Counted from the first letter of the stretch, positions 11,301 through 23,552 are shown. The stretch: 64,000 nucleotides of DNA from Polytrichum commune (GCA_950295325.1 OX485807.1:36240440-36304439); one strand, 5' to 3'. Notes: generated from the sequence alone by a model not told the origin. A program made the numbers and translations.

Positions 11301-12484
11301 AATAAGAGGAGAGTGGATGACGAGTTTCAATAAGCAACGAGACATCTATTGCATCTCGTCGCTTTATCTAGTCCCTAATTGTTTTGCTCATGGATGGAAA
11401 TCATATATTACGAATGACTTGTTTTATGCGTGGATAGAAAAATGCATTGGGATGAACGACTGGTTGTGATGTTGTTGCCCATTCCTGCTGCCATGAACTA
11501 TGGTTTTCCATAACATAATTCGACCTAGTTACAATGTTGTGTGTTCTTCTTCTTCTTGGTAAAAGAGAAGCATAAACTTCACCATGCAACATAGTATTCG
11601 TGAAAACATAACATTCACATGTGACAATTTTTTCAAGGGTGGTTCAATTTCTACTAGTCTTGCAGAGTGCACTTCAACTTTCGAAAAAAATTGTATTTTG
11701 AAACTAGTTTTGTATGGGCAACTCTAGTACAAGTTTATAGAGTAAAATGAAGTCCTTTTTATATCATGATTGTTATGTTTTGATTGCTATCAAGAGTGTT
11801 TGATGTAACAATGAAGAACATAATATTCATGATATAAGAACCTTCTTCCCTCGTTATCACTTGCACATGCTACTAGCTTTTTGCTAGCGTTTTGCAAATA
11901 CATCTGAATGTAGTTGGCAAAAACTTGCCTTCAAAGACCAATTCAAGTTGGCCTTCCTTGTCTTCAGGACAACAACATTTGTGAAATTTTTGTATACCAT
12001 GTGACATTTTCACAAATACCATGTTCAAAGTGTCAACCCCGTGGGTGGCAGACAATGGTAGCGAGGAAGAAGAATGAAAAATGGCAATGTTAGATAATGT
12101 TAGATAATGTGTATCATTAAGGACTAAATAGAAAGGAGTCCTTGAATTTCATAAAGACTCATTTGTGAGGCAATATTATTAATTAAAATTACAAATTAGT
12201 AATCAAATGTGATTACAATATATTTATTGTGGGTGGATGTTTGGTTTGTAGATGAACATGTTTGTAGGTGAGAGGACTTTAACCCGTTTCAAATTTGATA
12301 TCAACATAACCCTATCTCCATGTGCAAGGACATGCCATTAGGTGCCCATGAGGTCAATAGGTTCCCTATAATCTACCCACCTATCATCAAAGAAAATATG
12401 CATTCTATAAACCCTTCCAATATACTAAGTCTTAGTATTTAAGGACATTGTACTTTTAGAACCTACAAAAGCTACCAAAATCCC
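11301..12484. other. AT-rich intergenic stretch, nothing recognised
   Basis: Only short, composition-driven open frames are present on either strand. I see no conserved motif, tandem repeat or terminal inverted repeat that I can support. A short direct repeat 'gttagataat' at 12088-12110 is trivial. Confidence 0.5.
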
Positions 12485-14210
12485 CGGGAGGTGGACTCTT
12501 CATAGCACGCATGCACTAACATGAGTGTAAGAAGGGGAGGTATTAGCAATATGGTATACATAAGGGAGGGATATAATTTTCCTCTAGCGTGTACATCTAG
12601 AAAGGCTATTGATTTTTTTGAAGTAAAGGTAGATGTACAAAAGAGGGCCCTAAGGTTTAGGAAAAAAATTGCCAATAGATTTGTTAGTTTTATCCAATTC
12701 ATGTTTTCATCCATTGGTGTCATATGGTCATAGTCCTTAATGACCACCATGCAATTTTTTGTTGGGGTTTGTGTTTGTTTTTACAAGCTAAAGGCTCTTG
12801 GAGCACTCATGGGCTTCCTTGAGTTTTTCTCTCTGGATTGTGGCTAACTTATTATGCTCTTGTTTGTATTTGTTTGATACAATCGCGAGTTACATGCTAT
12901 GGATGAAAAAATGTTCGATGACTAAATTCACGTTGGAAAGTGAAAGTGAACTTTTATGTGTAATAAAGGCTTATTTAATCCATGATTTAAAATTCATATA
13001 TATAGTGGAGGCATTTATCACATTGAATTGAAAAGTTTAGTTCAAATACAGAAGTCCATTCTCTAGCATGCCGTAAGTACGTATGCACATGTATTTTTCT
13101 ATAAAGTTCTTGTATATAGGAGGTTTGATTTCATAATGACCCACACATGTCATTTAGGTTTCCAATGAAGAGTCTACCCCATAGGCCAAAATCTCAAAAT
13201 GAAGAAAATGACCTACCTCAAGATTCATCAAGCGCCTATGGGTGGTATTTCCATAATTGCATCAAACAGACAAAGACAATAGCACAATAACTCAACCAAA
13301 ATTAAAAGTCTAGAGCAAACTTCAACAACTTGATGAGCACTCCAAGAGCCTCCAATTTGGAAAAACCTAGAATCCAAATGCAAATCATTTACAAATGGAC
13401 AAGGTAGTCGTTGGAGACTTCATGTCACATGACTCATACAAACCCAGGGGTGGGTTTACACTATTACCATGTAACAATGGATAAAAACAACATAAAGTGG
13501 GTGAACTTAGCACATCTATTGTCAAATTTTCTTTGAGTCTTAGGGCCCCCTTTGTACATCTACCTTCGCGTCAAAATTCTCGATAGTTTTTTTTAAATGT
13601 ATTTGGTACACGGTGGAGAAAACAATACCCATGGGGGCAGGGGGGGTGGACTCTTCATAGTACATTCGAATTAACCTTAGCGTAAGAAGGGGTATTAATT
13701 GAGGCATTAGTGTACATAGTATACATAAAGGGGAGGTATTATTTTTCTCTAGTGTGTACATCCAAAAAGGCTATTAAGAACTTTGAAATAAAGGTAGATG
13801 TACAAATAAGGGCCCTGAGCTTTAGAGAATAACTTGACAATAGATGTTTTAGTTTCATCAAAATCACATCTTCATCCACTCTTGTCATATGGTAATAGTC
13901 CTCAATGACAACCCTATCCATTCTCATTAGGGTCTACATTTGGGTTCCAAGTGTTTACAAACTAGAGGTGCTTCGAGTGCTTATGGGCTCCATTGAGTCT
14001 TGCTCTCCATAGCATGGCTAAGTTATCACACCTTTGTCTTGATTTGTTTGATGCAATATTTGAGTTACATGGTATGGATGAGAAAGTGCTCAACGATTTT
14101 CTCATTGGAAAGTGAAAGTGGTTTTCATGTGTAATCAATAAACGCATATTTAATTCATGATTCATATATCGTATGTGTAGTGGAGGCATTTATCACATTG
14201 AACCAAAATG
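12485..14210. repeat. Two direct copies of a 560-bp repeat plus an inverted fragment
   Basis: Copy 1 (about 12485-13045) and copy 2 (about 13640-14210) share, in the same order, 'ggtggactcttcata', 'aaggtagatgtacaaa', 'agggccct', 'gtcatatggt', 'gaaagtgaaagtg' and 'gtggaggcatttatcacatt'. Similarity is moderate, so the duplication is old. Between them, near 13530-13580, a short segment with 'cttagggccccctttgtaca' is an inverted partial third copy. No coding capacity is recognised. The pattern fits remnants of one transposable-element family inserted repeatedly. Copy 2 runs straight into the satellite array. Confidence 0.75.
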
Positions 14211-14212
14211 CT

Positions 14213-15108
14213 CAATACAAATACATGAGTCCATTTTTCTAACCTGCAGTTAATACGTATACTGCATGAATATAATATGAACTGAAAAGCTTAGTATAAA
14301 TACATGAGTCCATTTTGTAACCTGCAGTTAATATGTATGATGCATGAATCTAATATGAACTGAAAAGCTTAGTATAAATACATGAGTCCATTTTGTAGCC
14401 TGCAGTTAATATGTATGATGCATGAATATAATATGAACTGAAAAGCTTAGTATAAATACATGAGTCCATTTTGTAACCTGCAGTTAATATGTATGATGCA
14501 TGAATCTAATATGAACTGAAAAGCTTAGTATAAATACATGAGTCCATTTTGTAGCCTGCAGTTAATATGTATGATGCATGAATATAATATGAACTGAAAA
14601 GCTTAGTATAAATACATGAGTCCATTTTGTAGCCTGCAGTTAATATGTATGATGCATGAATATAATATGAACTGAAAAGCTTAGTATAAATACATGAGTC
14701 CATTTTGTAACCTGCAGTTAATATGTATGATGCATGAATATAATATGAGTTGAAAAACTTAGTATAAATACATGAGTCCATTTTCTAGCTTGCGGTTAAT
14801 ACATATACTACATGAATATAATATGAGCTGGAAAACTTAGTATAAATACATGAGTCCATTTCCTAGCTTGCAATTAATACATATACCACATGAATATAAT
14901 ATGAACTAAAAAGCTTAATATAAATACATGAGTCCATTTTCTAGCCCGCAGTTAATACATATACCACATGAATATAATAGGAGCTGAAAAGTTTAGTATA
15001 AATACATGAATCCATTTTGTGACGTGCAGTTAATACATATGATATATGAACATAATTTGAGCTGAAAAGCTTAGTATAAATACAAGAGCCCATTTTCTTA
15101 CCCTTCTT
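14213..15108. repeat. 78-bp tandem satellite, about 12 monomers
   Basis: The monomer contains 'tagtataaatacatgagtcc', 'cctgcagttaatatgtatg', 'catgaatataatatgaactg' and 'aaaagctt' (a HindIII site in most copies). The landmark 'tgagtccattt' recurs every 78 bp from about 14227 to 15086. Middle copies are nearly identical; the outermost copies are more diverged, as expected from unequal exchange. Since 78 is divisible by three, open frames run through several monomers on the minus strand, but they are products of the periodicity and not genes. Confidence 0.95.
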
Positions 15109-15527
15109 GGGGTTGTGTGATTCCATTTATGTTCATCCTAATAGCTCCTCCACTCTCTACTTTGACATTGAAATATTAAACTTGTTTTGTTTTCGTCACA
15201 AATAAAATAATCTCAAAAGGCTTACGCGAGGACTTGATGAATCGATACGTCGTGTGGTCATCAAGTCGGGATGTTTTGTGTGATTAAGGCGTGAATCTGA
15301 TGAGGCGGTTTTCCTGCCGCGAATTTGGTTCTGGTCAAACTTCACATCCATGCTGCAGTGGTACAGTACCTCACAAATCTTCCCATTTGTACCATTCACA
15401 TTTAAACTCGCTCCAGGCCCAAATTACGGCAGAGCCCGGGTGTCAGAGCTCCCACAAACCAGTTTTAGGCGGCAGATTAGGCTAATACTAACTTAAACTT
15501 AGAAGTAAGTAAGAGTACTTACTTAGC

Positions 15528-15940
15528 AAAACGCATAATAAAATCTCTAATGTGCAGTTAGTAATCTAAGCACCAGTCTGAAAGAATGTCGCACTTTAGC
15601 ACGCGAAAGATCTTCAGTAATATGGAACACGTGATTAAGAGACAAGAAGGAGCTGATCAGAGTTGCATTCTAGAAGTAACAATTCTCAACGTCCGTAATT
15701 AAGTTAATCACTTGGCCTTTATGTGATTAAGGAAAACGCATAACAAAATCTCTAATGGGCAGTTAGTAATCTAAGCACCAGTCTGAAAGAATGTCGCACT
15801 TTAGCACGCGAAAGATCTTCAGTAATATGGAACACGTGATTAAGAGACAAGAAGGAGCTGATCAGAGTTGCATTCTAGAAGTGACAATTCTCAACGTCCG
15901 TAATTAAGTTAATCACTTGGCGTTTATGTGATTAAGGAAG
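15528..15940. repeat. Direct tandem duplication, 205-bp unit
   Basis: Two adjacent copies (about 15528-15731 and 15733-15938) are almost identical. Landmarks are 'ctaagcaccagtctgaaaga', 'gcactttagcacgcgaaaga', 'ggaacacgtgattaagagac' and 'cttggcctttatgtgattaa'. Only a handful of differences are visible (for example taatgtgcag versus taatgggcag), so the duplication is recent. Each copy carries a CACGTG core. No gene is recognised around it. Confidence 0.93.
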
Positions 15941-16140
15941 AGGTTAACTTCCCGAGGGTCTGGGGAGAGGAGGGTTTACAAGTGATTTATGTTCAGTAAC
16001 TCCGCTTGGAAATCCTGGTCTTTAGACGGTTACCGGTGACCGCATGGATTGAAGTAACATTTAAGCAAATATGAACGAAAGTAATGTTTGTTCAGAAGTA
16101 ATAGTGCATATTATGAGAGTTCTCGTTGGTGCTGTCAATA

Positions 16141-16567
16141 AGGTAGAAATACCATAACCCGCGAAAATAAGGTGATTCGCATTGAAGATCTGGACTGATG
16201 ATCATGAGATAATTTTCCAAGATAAGCGAGAAGGATTCATGAAGAATGCAAGTTGTTTCACATTTTCCTGGCCTATACAAAAAAATGCTACAATTTTTCA
16301 AAGTGGAAAGTTGTCCAAACCCCTACTCGTTCACTAGATTCTCCCTTCCTTACACCGAACACGGTAATCTGCATTTCCATACAGAACATCGCCTAAATCG
16401 GTTACTTCATGAGTACATTAACACTTGACTCCCATTGGCTACACTAAGTGTACACACATTGAAGTTGCCGCCGAGCCATGATCAGTTTTAGAAATGACAC
16501 TTCACCATTATGACGGCGGTCTAGTGCACGACTAGAGGGTGGTTAACGGGCTATGGTATTTCTACCT
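16141..16567 (+). mobile_element. TIR element (MITE), copy 1, 427 bp
   Basis: Terminal inverted repeats: left 'aggtagaaataccataaccc', right the reverse complement of the same ('cgggctatggtatttctacc' plus t). TA dinucleotides flank both ends, which may be the target duplication. The interior carries 'caaccggttac'-type and 'cttacaccgaacacggtaat' landmarks shared with the inverted copy at 18203-18634. There is no transposase frame. Target preference suggests a TA-inserting family (Tc1/mariner or similar), but the class is inferred. Confidence 0.82.
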
Positions 16568-16779
16568 TAGATGCACATTGGAAAACGAAGCATTTCATGA
16601 CTCGTTGTCAACTAGAAGCAAATGATGAGAACCCCAACTACACATGCTTTGAGATGCGATGTGATCAAAATTGATCGCTCTAGATGCGGATTCTTCATGA
16701 TAAAGCATCGCACATGTAACAATAACATGTTTACAAACAAGAAGTGACATGGTTCAGTGCATCTTATGCGACACTAAAT

Positions 16780-17150
16780 ATGATGTTTAGCGTCACATGG
16801 TATTTGATGTCACTGTGGTAACTTTTCGGGTGCCAGTTCTTATGAATACGTTTACAAATACTGTCATGAACGATGGACGAGTTCATCCATTGGCCAATGC
16901 CCTACCTTCTCTCGTCAGCAACTTGTGGTGAAGTATTGTTATGCATGATTGAAATTTGGATGAAATATCACTTGGTAAGTGACAGTAATTGCAACACTGC
17001 AAATCTCTAATCCCCCAAAAAATTTACAAGGAATGACAAATGAATGTTGGGTTAACATTCAGTGTCGGTGACACTATACCGTGGTTTACATGTAGTGTTG
17101 AGCAAGACAACTAGAATTGGCGACACTAAATATCATATCTAGTGTAGTTT
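16780..17150. repeat. Dispersed repeat, second copy at 55915-56290
   Basis: Shares long stretches with 55915-56290 in the same orientation: 'gattgaaatttggatgaaat', 'aagtgacagtaattgcaaca', 'acaaggaatgacaaat' and 'ggcgacactaaatatcat'. The repeated AGTGTCAC/GTGACACT words resemble those in the CACTA-like element at 40250. No coding potential. Probably a non-autonomous DNA element, but I could not define its ends. Confidence 0.75.
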
Positions 17151-17543
17151 CTACCACTTCTATGACAAAGTCTGCTGATTTGAACTACAGGTAATATACA
17201 TTTTTCGTAATGTCCAGAGTTCTTGTACATGTCTAGATTTACTTGTATAAGTCTAGAGTTCCTAGTTTCCATTCTTTTCCAGTCGAGATGTTTACCTATT
17301 AGAACCTTTTACTACTCAAAGTGGAGGTTCCACATCTCCCAGCAAAAATTCCCGAATAGCGAAGCTCCTCATCTTTGTCATATATACACAAGTTCACCGA
17401 AAATAAACTGAATTCTAGATCAAAGGATGCAAACAATGTTTGACTCGTGATGTTTGCTGCCAGAAGAATTTATTAATGACACATGTTGCAGGCCCTTCCG
17501 CTGCCATGCAGCCACAAGGACCATGCTAACATACTTAACTTAA

Positions 17544-18081
17544 TGCCCCCTTCCCACCTGACTTTCGCTACGACTAAAAAGTATTTCCTAAAAACCGGGT
17601 TAAGCTCCCTTGGTTATAGCAGAGGCATCCGGCTATCCCAATGCACCTAGCTACAAACAAGAACTTGTTCTGGAGATTTTTTAGTAGGTTTTAGTCAAGT
17701 AGCTTCCACACATGTTCATTGTTTCATCTACCAAGCAATGAATGTTGGGTAGTTTTTGTCCCATCCCCAAATGCCTTGTTAATCACCTATCTTACCGTCG
17801 GTTTTTGTTAATGGAGCTCTTCGATCCTGCCCTTGTAGCTAAGACTGAAAAGCAACCAATCACAAGGGCGGGAGGCGACACTTTTAAAAGTCCTATATTC
17901 TTGCCTCATGTTTAGGTCCCGATGGGAGGGCTGGGTAGTGCTTGAGGCTGAAAACCTCCACTTTTAAGCCATGCCACATCCTTTGCCAACTAGGCTCGGC
18001 ACTAGATAATGGCGATGGTGTGAAAACCAGGTTGTTAGAATCAACTTTTAGTCTTTGCTAAAGTCAGGTGGGAAGGGGGCA
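17544..18081. mobile_element. TIR element of 538 bp
   Basis: The ends are inverted copies of about 38 bp: left begins 'tgcccccttcccacctgact', right ends 'agtcaggtgggaagggggca'. Flanking target duplications are not obvious. The interior is short, without a transposase, and contains 'cttgtagctaagactgaaaa'. It lies between the two opposed copies of the 430-bp MITE, giving a nested cluster. Confidence 0.8.
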
Positions 18082-18202
18082 CTAGATCATCACACACACG
18101 AGAATTTTTTTGGGGGGTGAGAATTACTAAAATCAAACTTTGTCTTGTTTATTCATGTTTGATATGTAAGTTCAACGACAACAACCCATGCATTCGTGCA
18201 TA

Positions 18203-18634
18203 AGGTAGACATACCAAAACCCGTTAACCACCCTCTAGCCGTGCACTAGACCGCCGCCATAATGGTGAAGGACCATTTCTTAAACCGATCATGGCTCGGC
18301 GGCAACTTCAATGCGTGTACACTTAGTGTAACCAATGGGAGTCAAGTGTTAACGTACTCATGAGGTAACCGATTTAGGTGATGTTGTGTATGGAAATGCA
18401 GATTACTGTGTTCGGTGTAAGGAAGGGAGAATCTAGCGAACGAGTAGGGGGTTGGACAACTTTCCACTTAAAAAAATTGTAGCATTTTTTTTGTATAGGG
18501 CAGAAAAATATGAAACAACTTGCATTAATTCTTCATGAATCCTTCTCGTATATGTTGAAAAATTATCTCATGATTGTCAGACCAGATCTTCAATGCGAAT
18601 CACCTCATTTTCACGGGTTATGGTATTCCTACCC
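18203..18634 (-). mobile_element. TIR element (MITE), copy 2, inverted
   Basis: This is the reverse-complement relative of the element at 16141-16567, clearly recognisable along its length ('gccgtgcactagaccgccgc', 'ccaatgggagtcaagtgtta', 'ggaaatgcagattactgtgt'). Left end 'aggtagacataccaaaaccc' preceded by TA; right end 'gggttatggtattcctaccc'. Together the two copies make inverted arms about 430 bp long separated by 1.6 kb. Confidence 0.82.
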
Positions 18635-19328
18635 AAGGCAAAGTGATGAATCACGAAGGCCGCATTGTGGGCACGTGATGAGTCTGTTTTCAAGGAACAC
18701 CGCCACCACTATAGGTGGCTAGCTAGCAGTGACCGGTTCATAAGTAAGTTATTATAATTAGTCTACGTTAGAAAGCACAAAGTCGTTTCACTAACTAGCT
18801 AGGTAGCTAGGAGTCCGGAAATAACCAAAAAAAATCTACATGACATGGGTTCCATGCCTTTCAACACCATTCACATTCTCATGAGATGCATGCTCCGATC
18901 ATCACCATCAATGCGTACACGAGGAGATACATAATTAATGAGGCAACGAGAAACCCAAAACCCTCACCTCCGAGCGAGGCCCCAAAAATCAATTCAATAC
19001 ACGGATCTAACTTATAGATAGATATATAAGATGAGTAATCATTGCCACGGACAAACACATGGATGGCTTGAGGCCCGGCCCACACATGCCCGGTCTCACT
19101 TAAAGTGCAAAATCATTTGTCCATAAGTGTCTCATCATTGTGCCAAAATGTCGGCCCAAAGATGTCGTGGGCCTCGCACCAACTAATTAAGTTAAGTCAA
19201 GCGACACCAGATCCAAGGCCCAGCCTCCACGTCCCCTCATCATTCATGCTCTTGTAAGAAGTTACTGCAAATATTGAAGAGCAAGCCTCGATACATAAGG
19301 TGTCGCTAAGCTAGCTACTAGGAAAAAG

Positions 19329-19440
19329 GTGGGTCTACATGACACGCCAATCTAACACAAAGTGTTCGAAATGGCACCAACCGATGTTGATGTCATTCTG
19401 GACACTTTGTGTTAGCTTGGCGTGGCATGTAGATCTACTT
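19329..19440. repeat. Foldback with arms of about 35 bp
   Basis: Left arm near 19329-19366 contains 'ctaacacaaagtgt'; right arm near 19400-19440 contains 'acactttgtgttag' followed by 'cttggcgtgg', matching the left 'cacgccaat' with single mismatches. The loop is about 35 nt. It could be a tiny MITE or the joint of two elements. It is also the shape of a small-RNA precursor, for which there is no other evidence. Confidence 0.75.
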
Positions 19441-19859
19441 TTGCTACTACACTATTTGGTGTCTGATTGCATTCAATGTTGTTACCACCTTATCCTGTTC
19501 AACACTAATGTCCAATTGTTTGACGATTAGTGTTAGAAGATATGGTAGAAGATATGATGGAATTCTCCTTTTATCGTTGATATGATTTTATTTTTTCATA
19601 TCTTTACTAACACTAAACTCAAACATGTAACTTCCACATATTACCATAGTTGATATTTAGTGTTTGAGTTTGCATTTAATGTTACCTACTTAATGACCAT
19701 GCCAATGCCTCGTGGGGCTCAAACTTGGCATCCTAATCATCACCACCACCTCCCCAAGGAAAACCACACACTATACCACCCAAAACTTCAACCTACAATT
19801 CGTTGAATTTACCTTATGCCAAGAGCATGACCCATAGGGAAAAGGTGGGGGGGGGGGGG

Positions 19860-20709
19860 ATACTCAAATACCAAACATTGGTGGACATTCTAAAAGACTC
19901 TAGATGGTCTGTCACACTCACTATCCTCACAACATGCATCCAAGGAGGCATTTACACAGACAATATCACCAGCCTATTCAAATAATGTTACATCCCCTAA
20001 TGCCCATCCATCCATGCATGCATGCATGCATACAACAAAATCACTCAATAACCATCATATACCTCACCTTAGCCATGCTCAAAAACCAAAAACTAGAAAA
20101 CCACCAACAACTAGTACTTCCCACCTAAACAACCACCAAAACCCCAACACGGGCACCAAAACCCCAAGGACAGTTCCTACAATAGGATGCCTGCTTTATT
20201 AGCTCGAATAAAGGAAAGACAACCTCCCAAGGTCATCCAAGATTTTGAACCCAACACATGATGCAACAAGTACACACTCTGCCCATACTCAAATACCAAA
20301 CATTGGTGGACATTCTAAAAGACTCTAGATGGTTTGTCACACTCACTATCCTCACAACATGCATCCAAGGAGGCATTTACATAGACAATATCACCAGCCT
20401 ATTCGAATAATGTTACATCCCCTAATGCCCATCCATCCATGCATGCATGCATGCATACAACAAAATCACTCAATAACCATCATATACCTCACCTTAGCCA
20501 TGCTCAAAAACCAAAAACTAGAAAACCACCAACAACTAGTGCTCCCCACCTAAACAACCACCAAAAACCCAACACGGGCACCAAAACCCCAAGGACGATT
20601 CCTACAATAGGATGCTTGCTTTATTAGCTCGAATAAAGGAAAGACAACCTCCCAAGGTCATCCAAGATTTTGAACCCAACACATGATGCAACAAGTACAC
20701 ACTCTGCCC
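19860..20709. repeat. Tandem duplication, 425-bp unit
   Basis: Copies 19860-20284 and 20285-20709 are nearly identical, starting at 'atactcaaataccaaacatt' and ending at 'cacactctgcccata'. Differences are single bases (for example agatggtctg versus agatggtttg). Each contains (CATG)n-like 'catgcatgcatgcat' and a C-rich strand. The open frame of about 74 codons repeated in each copy has no recognisable similarity and Pro/His/Asn-rich composition, so I do not call it a gene. A G(12) run lies just upstream at 19848-19859. Confidence 0.95.
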
Positions 20710-20901
20710 ATATAACACCCACTCTTGAGATGCACAATGATACAAAAATAACTCATATACCAATGAACATGCCAACAAACCAATGACTAGACCCAACAAT
20801 CCCCCCCCTCCCCTCTCTCTCGTATTTGGTTAGCCATACGGACCACCTCCAACAGGTGGCAATAGCACTTGTCCCATAGCCCTCTTGTGGTTATGATCAA
20901 G

Positions 20902-20908
20902 GTGAAGC

Positions 20909-20962
<54 letters not shown>
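20902..20962. repeat. (CT)n microsatellite
   Basis: About 30 uninterrupted CT units. Similar CT runs at 22047-22078 and 22896-22917 sit at the 3' ends of the two copies of the neighbouring duplicated block, so the microsatellite travels with that repeat. Confidence 0.95.
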
Positions 20963-20966
<4 letters not shown>

Positions 20967-21149
20967 ATCTTGCTCTTGTTTAAAGCCATATATTTTGTTT
21001 AAGCTTGTATTCCTTTACTTTATACCTATCATGCACACATAAATAAAAAAGTAGTTACTGTATGGACTAAGTGTTCATAAGTATAGATGAATGATACAAG
21101 GTGACTAGGGTTAAGGATGTAGAACACATCCCTAACACGTGGTAAAATT

Positions 21150-22044
21150 AGGGTTGTACAGAACTTACCTTGGGTAAGATCTCCAATATAAACCCGTAAA
21201 CCCTAAAAGAGGCTCTTTTTTACCATTCGCACAAGGGCTTGGTGAGGTAACTTGGAGCACACTTGCTGGGATACTAGATACGTGTGCTAAGTGAAGTAGA
21301 GGATACTTAGGCTATTCACAAAGGAGAGCATTCTACTTGTGGTGATACAATCATGGCTAAAGAACAGGTTTGAACACCCATTTGACATTTTGTAATGAGT
21401 GTTACTACTAGCAATACTAATATGCATGTAATGTAAGTTTGATGTGTGTGACATGGATAACAACTGGGTCCTGCTGTTATTTACCTCGTGTACGTAACTA
21501 ATCCTCAATTATTTGTTGGTTGGTTGCATGGGCACAGGTGAGGCAGGCCCTTCACACTTACAATACTACGAAGTATTGTGAATATGACATTTTATGTATT
21601 CCTTTTGGTTGATACTACTAGGCATATCTCCTGGTATGTTTTCCATATATATAATAGTTAGGGTACATCCTTGTTGGAGCAATGCATGAAGAGAGGTAAT
21701 TAGATCTACAAAGGTATGATGGGGTCAGCCACAATTTGTTTTTGAGTACTTAGGAACTATGTATGAGTACTGAAACCCTAAGTATGATACAAATACTTAT
21801 GAAAGTACAGTATATCGCATTATTACATGTTTGTATTGTTTACATACAATTAGACATGGGCGTTTACAAAGAGCATTGAACATACTTAGCCTTAAAACGA
21901 TATGATGAGAAGGTTTGATTTGAGGTAATGAGGGTTATGAAAAAGTTCCCACCCACCCACCCTTGCATTGCAATGAAGAAGACATTGAAGGATTAGGCCT
22001 CTGAAAAGAGGAAGTTCAAGCTTTGCAAAAAGCGTTGAAAAGTC

Positions 22045-22081
<37 letters not shown>

Positions 22082-22918
22082 ATGTTACACAAAAGTTACA
22101 CTAATGCACCTAGCAATGGTCATCTTTGTAAAATAGATGATTATAAGCTCAAAAGATCCTAAGTCTACATACATGGAAAGAAATCATACTTACCATGAAA
22201 TGGATGTAACAAAGATGTAGATGAATAGAGTAAAATAACCATAGTAATAAACGGGGTCCATGTCTCTAATCTATGGTTAAAATAGGGTTATGAGAACTTA
22301 CCATAGGTAAGAACTCCAATATAAACCCTTAACCCTAAAAATAGCCTCTTTTTTGCCATTCATGCAAGTGAGAGCTAGGTGCGGCGAGCTTTGTGTATAC
22401 ACATTAGGGTAATAGATACGTGCTAAAAGTAAGAGAAACTAGGGCTCATCACCAAGAGGAGTATTCTACTTGGAGTAACCCAATCATGGCCAAGGAACAG
22501 GTTTGAACACTCATATGTTGTTTTACAATGAGTGTTGTATTTTGAAGTACTTTGATGCAGTTGAAATGGATCAAGTGTGTGCAACATGGATAACAATTGG
22601 GTCATGTTGTTATTTACCTCGTGTACGTAACTACAACACTTGTCCTTAATTGTTTGTTGTATGGTTGCATGGGCACAGGTGAGGCAAGCCCTTCACACAT
22701 TCAATGCATAATAGAATCACTGCATTGAATTATGCAAAGTGTTATTGTGTTATCAAATAAGAAGATGCAAATGACATAGAAAGAGTCGTGTGGACATTCC
22801 CACCCACCCACCCTTGTATTGCAATGAGGAAGAAATTGAAGGATTTGGCGTATGAAAAGAGGAAGTTCAAACTTTGTAAAAGTTTTGAAAAGTCAGCTCT
22901 CTCTCTCTCTCTCTCTCA
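21150..22918. repeat. Large imperfect tandem duplication ending in CT runs
   Basis: Copy 1 about 21150-22080 and copy 2 about 22275-22918 share two blocks. The first has 'ctccaatataaaccc', 'gaacaggtttgaacac' and 'ttatttacctcgtgtacgta' followed by 'ggttgcatgggcacaggtga'. The second has 'ttcccacccacccaccctt', 'tgaaaagaggaagttcaa' and 'gaaaagtcagctctctctct'. Copy 2 lacks much of the spacer between the blocks. No protein is recognised. The structure could be two solo LTR-like remnants or a duplicated element. Confidence 0.8.
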
Positions 22919-23099
22919 TAGTCCAATCTTATCATAGCACGTGTCATTTTGGTGCTCATTCTTAACTACAAGTCTTGCAATATACCACTCAATCATAGGT
23001 ATCCATTTAAGAAGATTGATCATATAAGGGCCCCAATATACCATATGAATGAAGTTTTGGGACTCCCCTCCAGGAGAGATACAACCATTAACACATGTT

Positions 23100-23290
23100 C
23101 AAAGCCTTATGTGATCAATCTTTTTAATCAGACACCTACATTTGAGTGTTATTTGACAAGATTTGTGATTGAGAAATGGCACCAAAAACACTTGTGTGAC
23201 AAACAATGAGATTGCACTATATATGTGCCCAAAATACGTAAGTCATTCTGGGTTCAATTACCAACACCGTAGGCGACAGTCACACGAGGC
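23100..23290 (+). repeat. Dispersed 'GGACACCTATATTTG' family, degraded copy
   Basis: Matches the family defined by the copy at 60195-60560: 'agacacctacatttgagtg', a following A-rich 'acacttgtgtg' segment, then 'gtgcccaaaatacgtaa' and 'cattctgggttcaatta'. Ends are not preserved. It lies just upstream of one of the exon-like repeats at 23550. Confidence 0.55.
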
Positions 23291-23552
23291 CTATGCAATC
23301 ACTCATCATGGAGAAAAAACACATTCACTTTGACCTCATGTGACGGTTGCATTTCAACGCCAATCGTGAAACTTGAAACAACAATCTACGTGATTCGCAA
23401 TCGTCAACCCAACAATGAAACAATTCGCAATCCGATCTAACAGTCAAATGTGTCTGTACAGTTGAACCCTTCACAATGCAAAGAACCCACAAAACCCTTG
23501 AGTTCCTGCATTTGCATTATCCCAAGTCAACGAACAAGGAGAACTGACAGCA

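Noticed and set aside
14506-14781. Repetitive 91-codon minus-strand frame
   Set aside because: Produced by the 78-bp satellite, whose period is a multiple of three.
14213-15108. CRISPR array
   Set aside because: The repeats are contiguous 78-bp monomers without unique spacers, and the genome is a plant's.
19904-20627. Duplicated Pro/His/Asn-rich frames of 62-74 codons
   Set aside because: They copy each other only because the 425-bp unit is duplicated; no independent evidence of coding.
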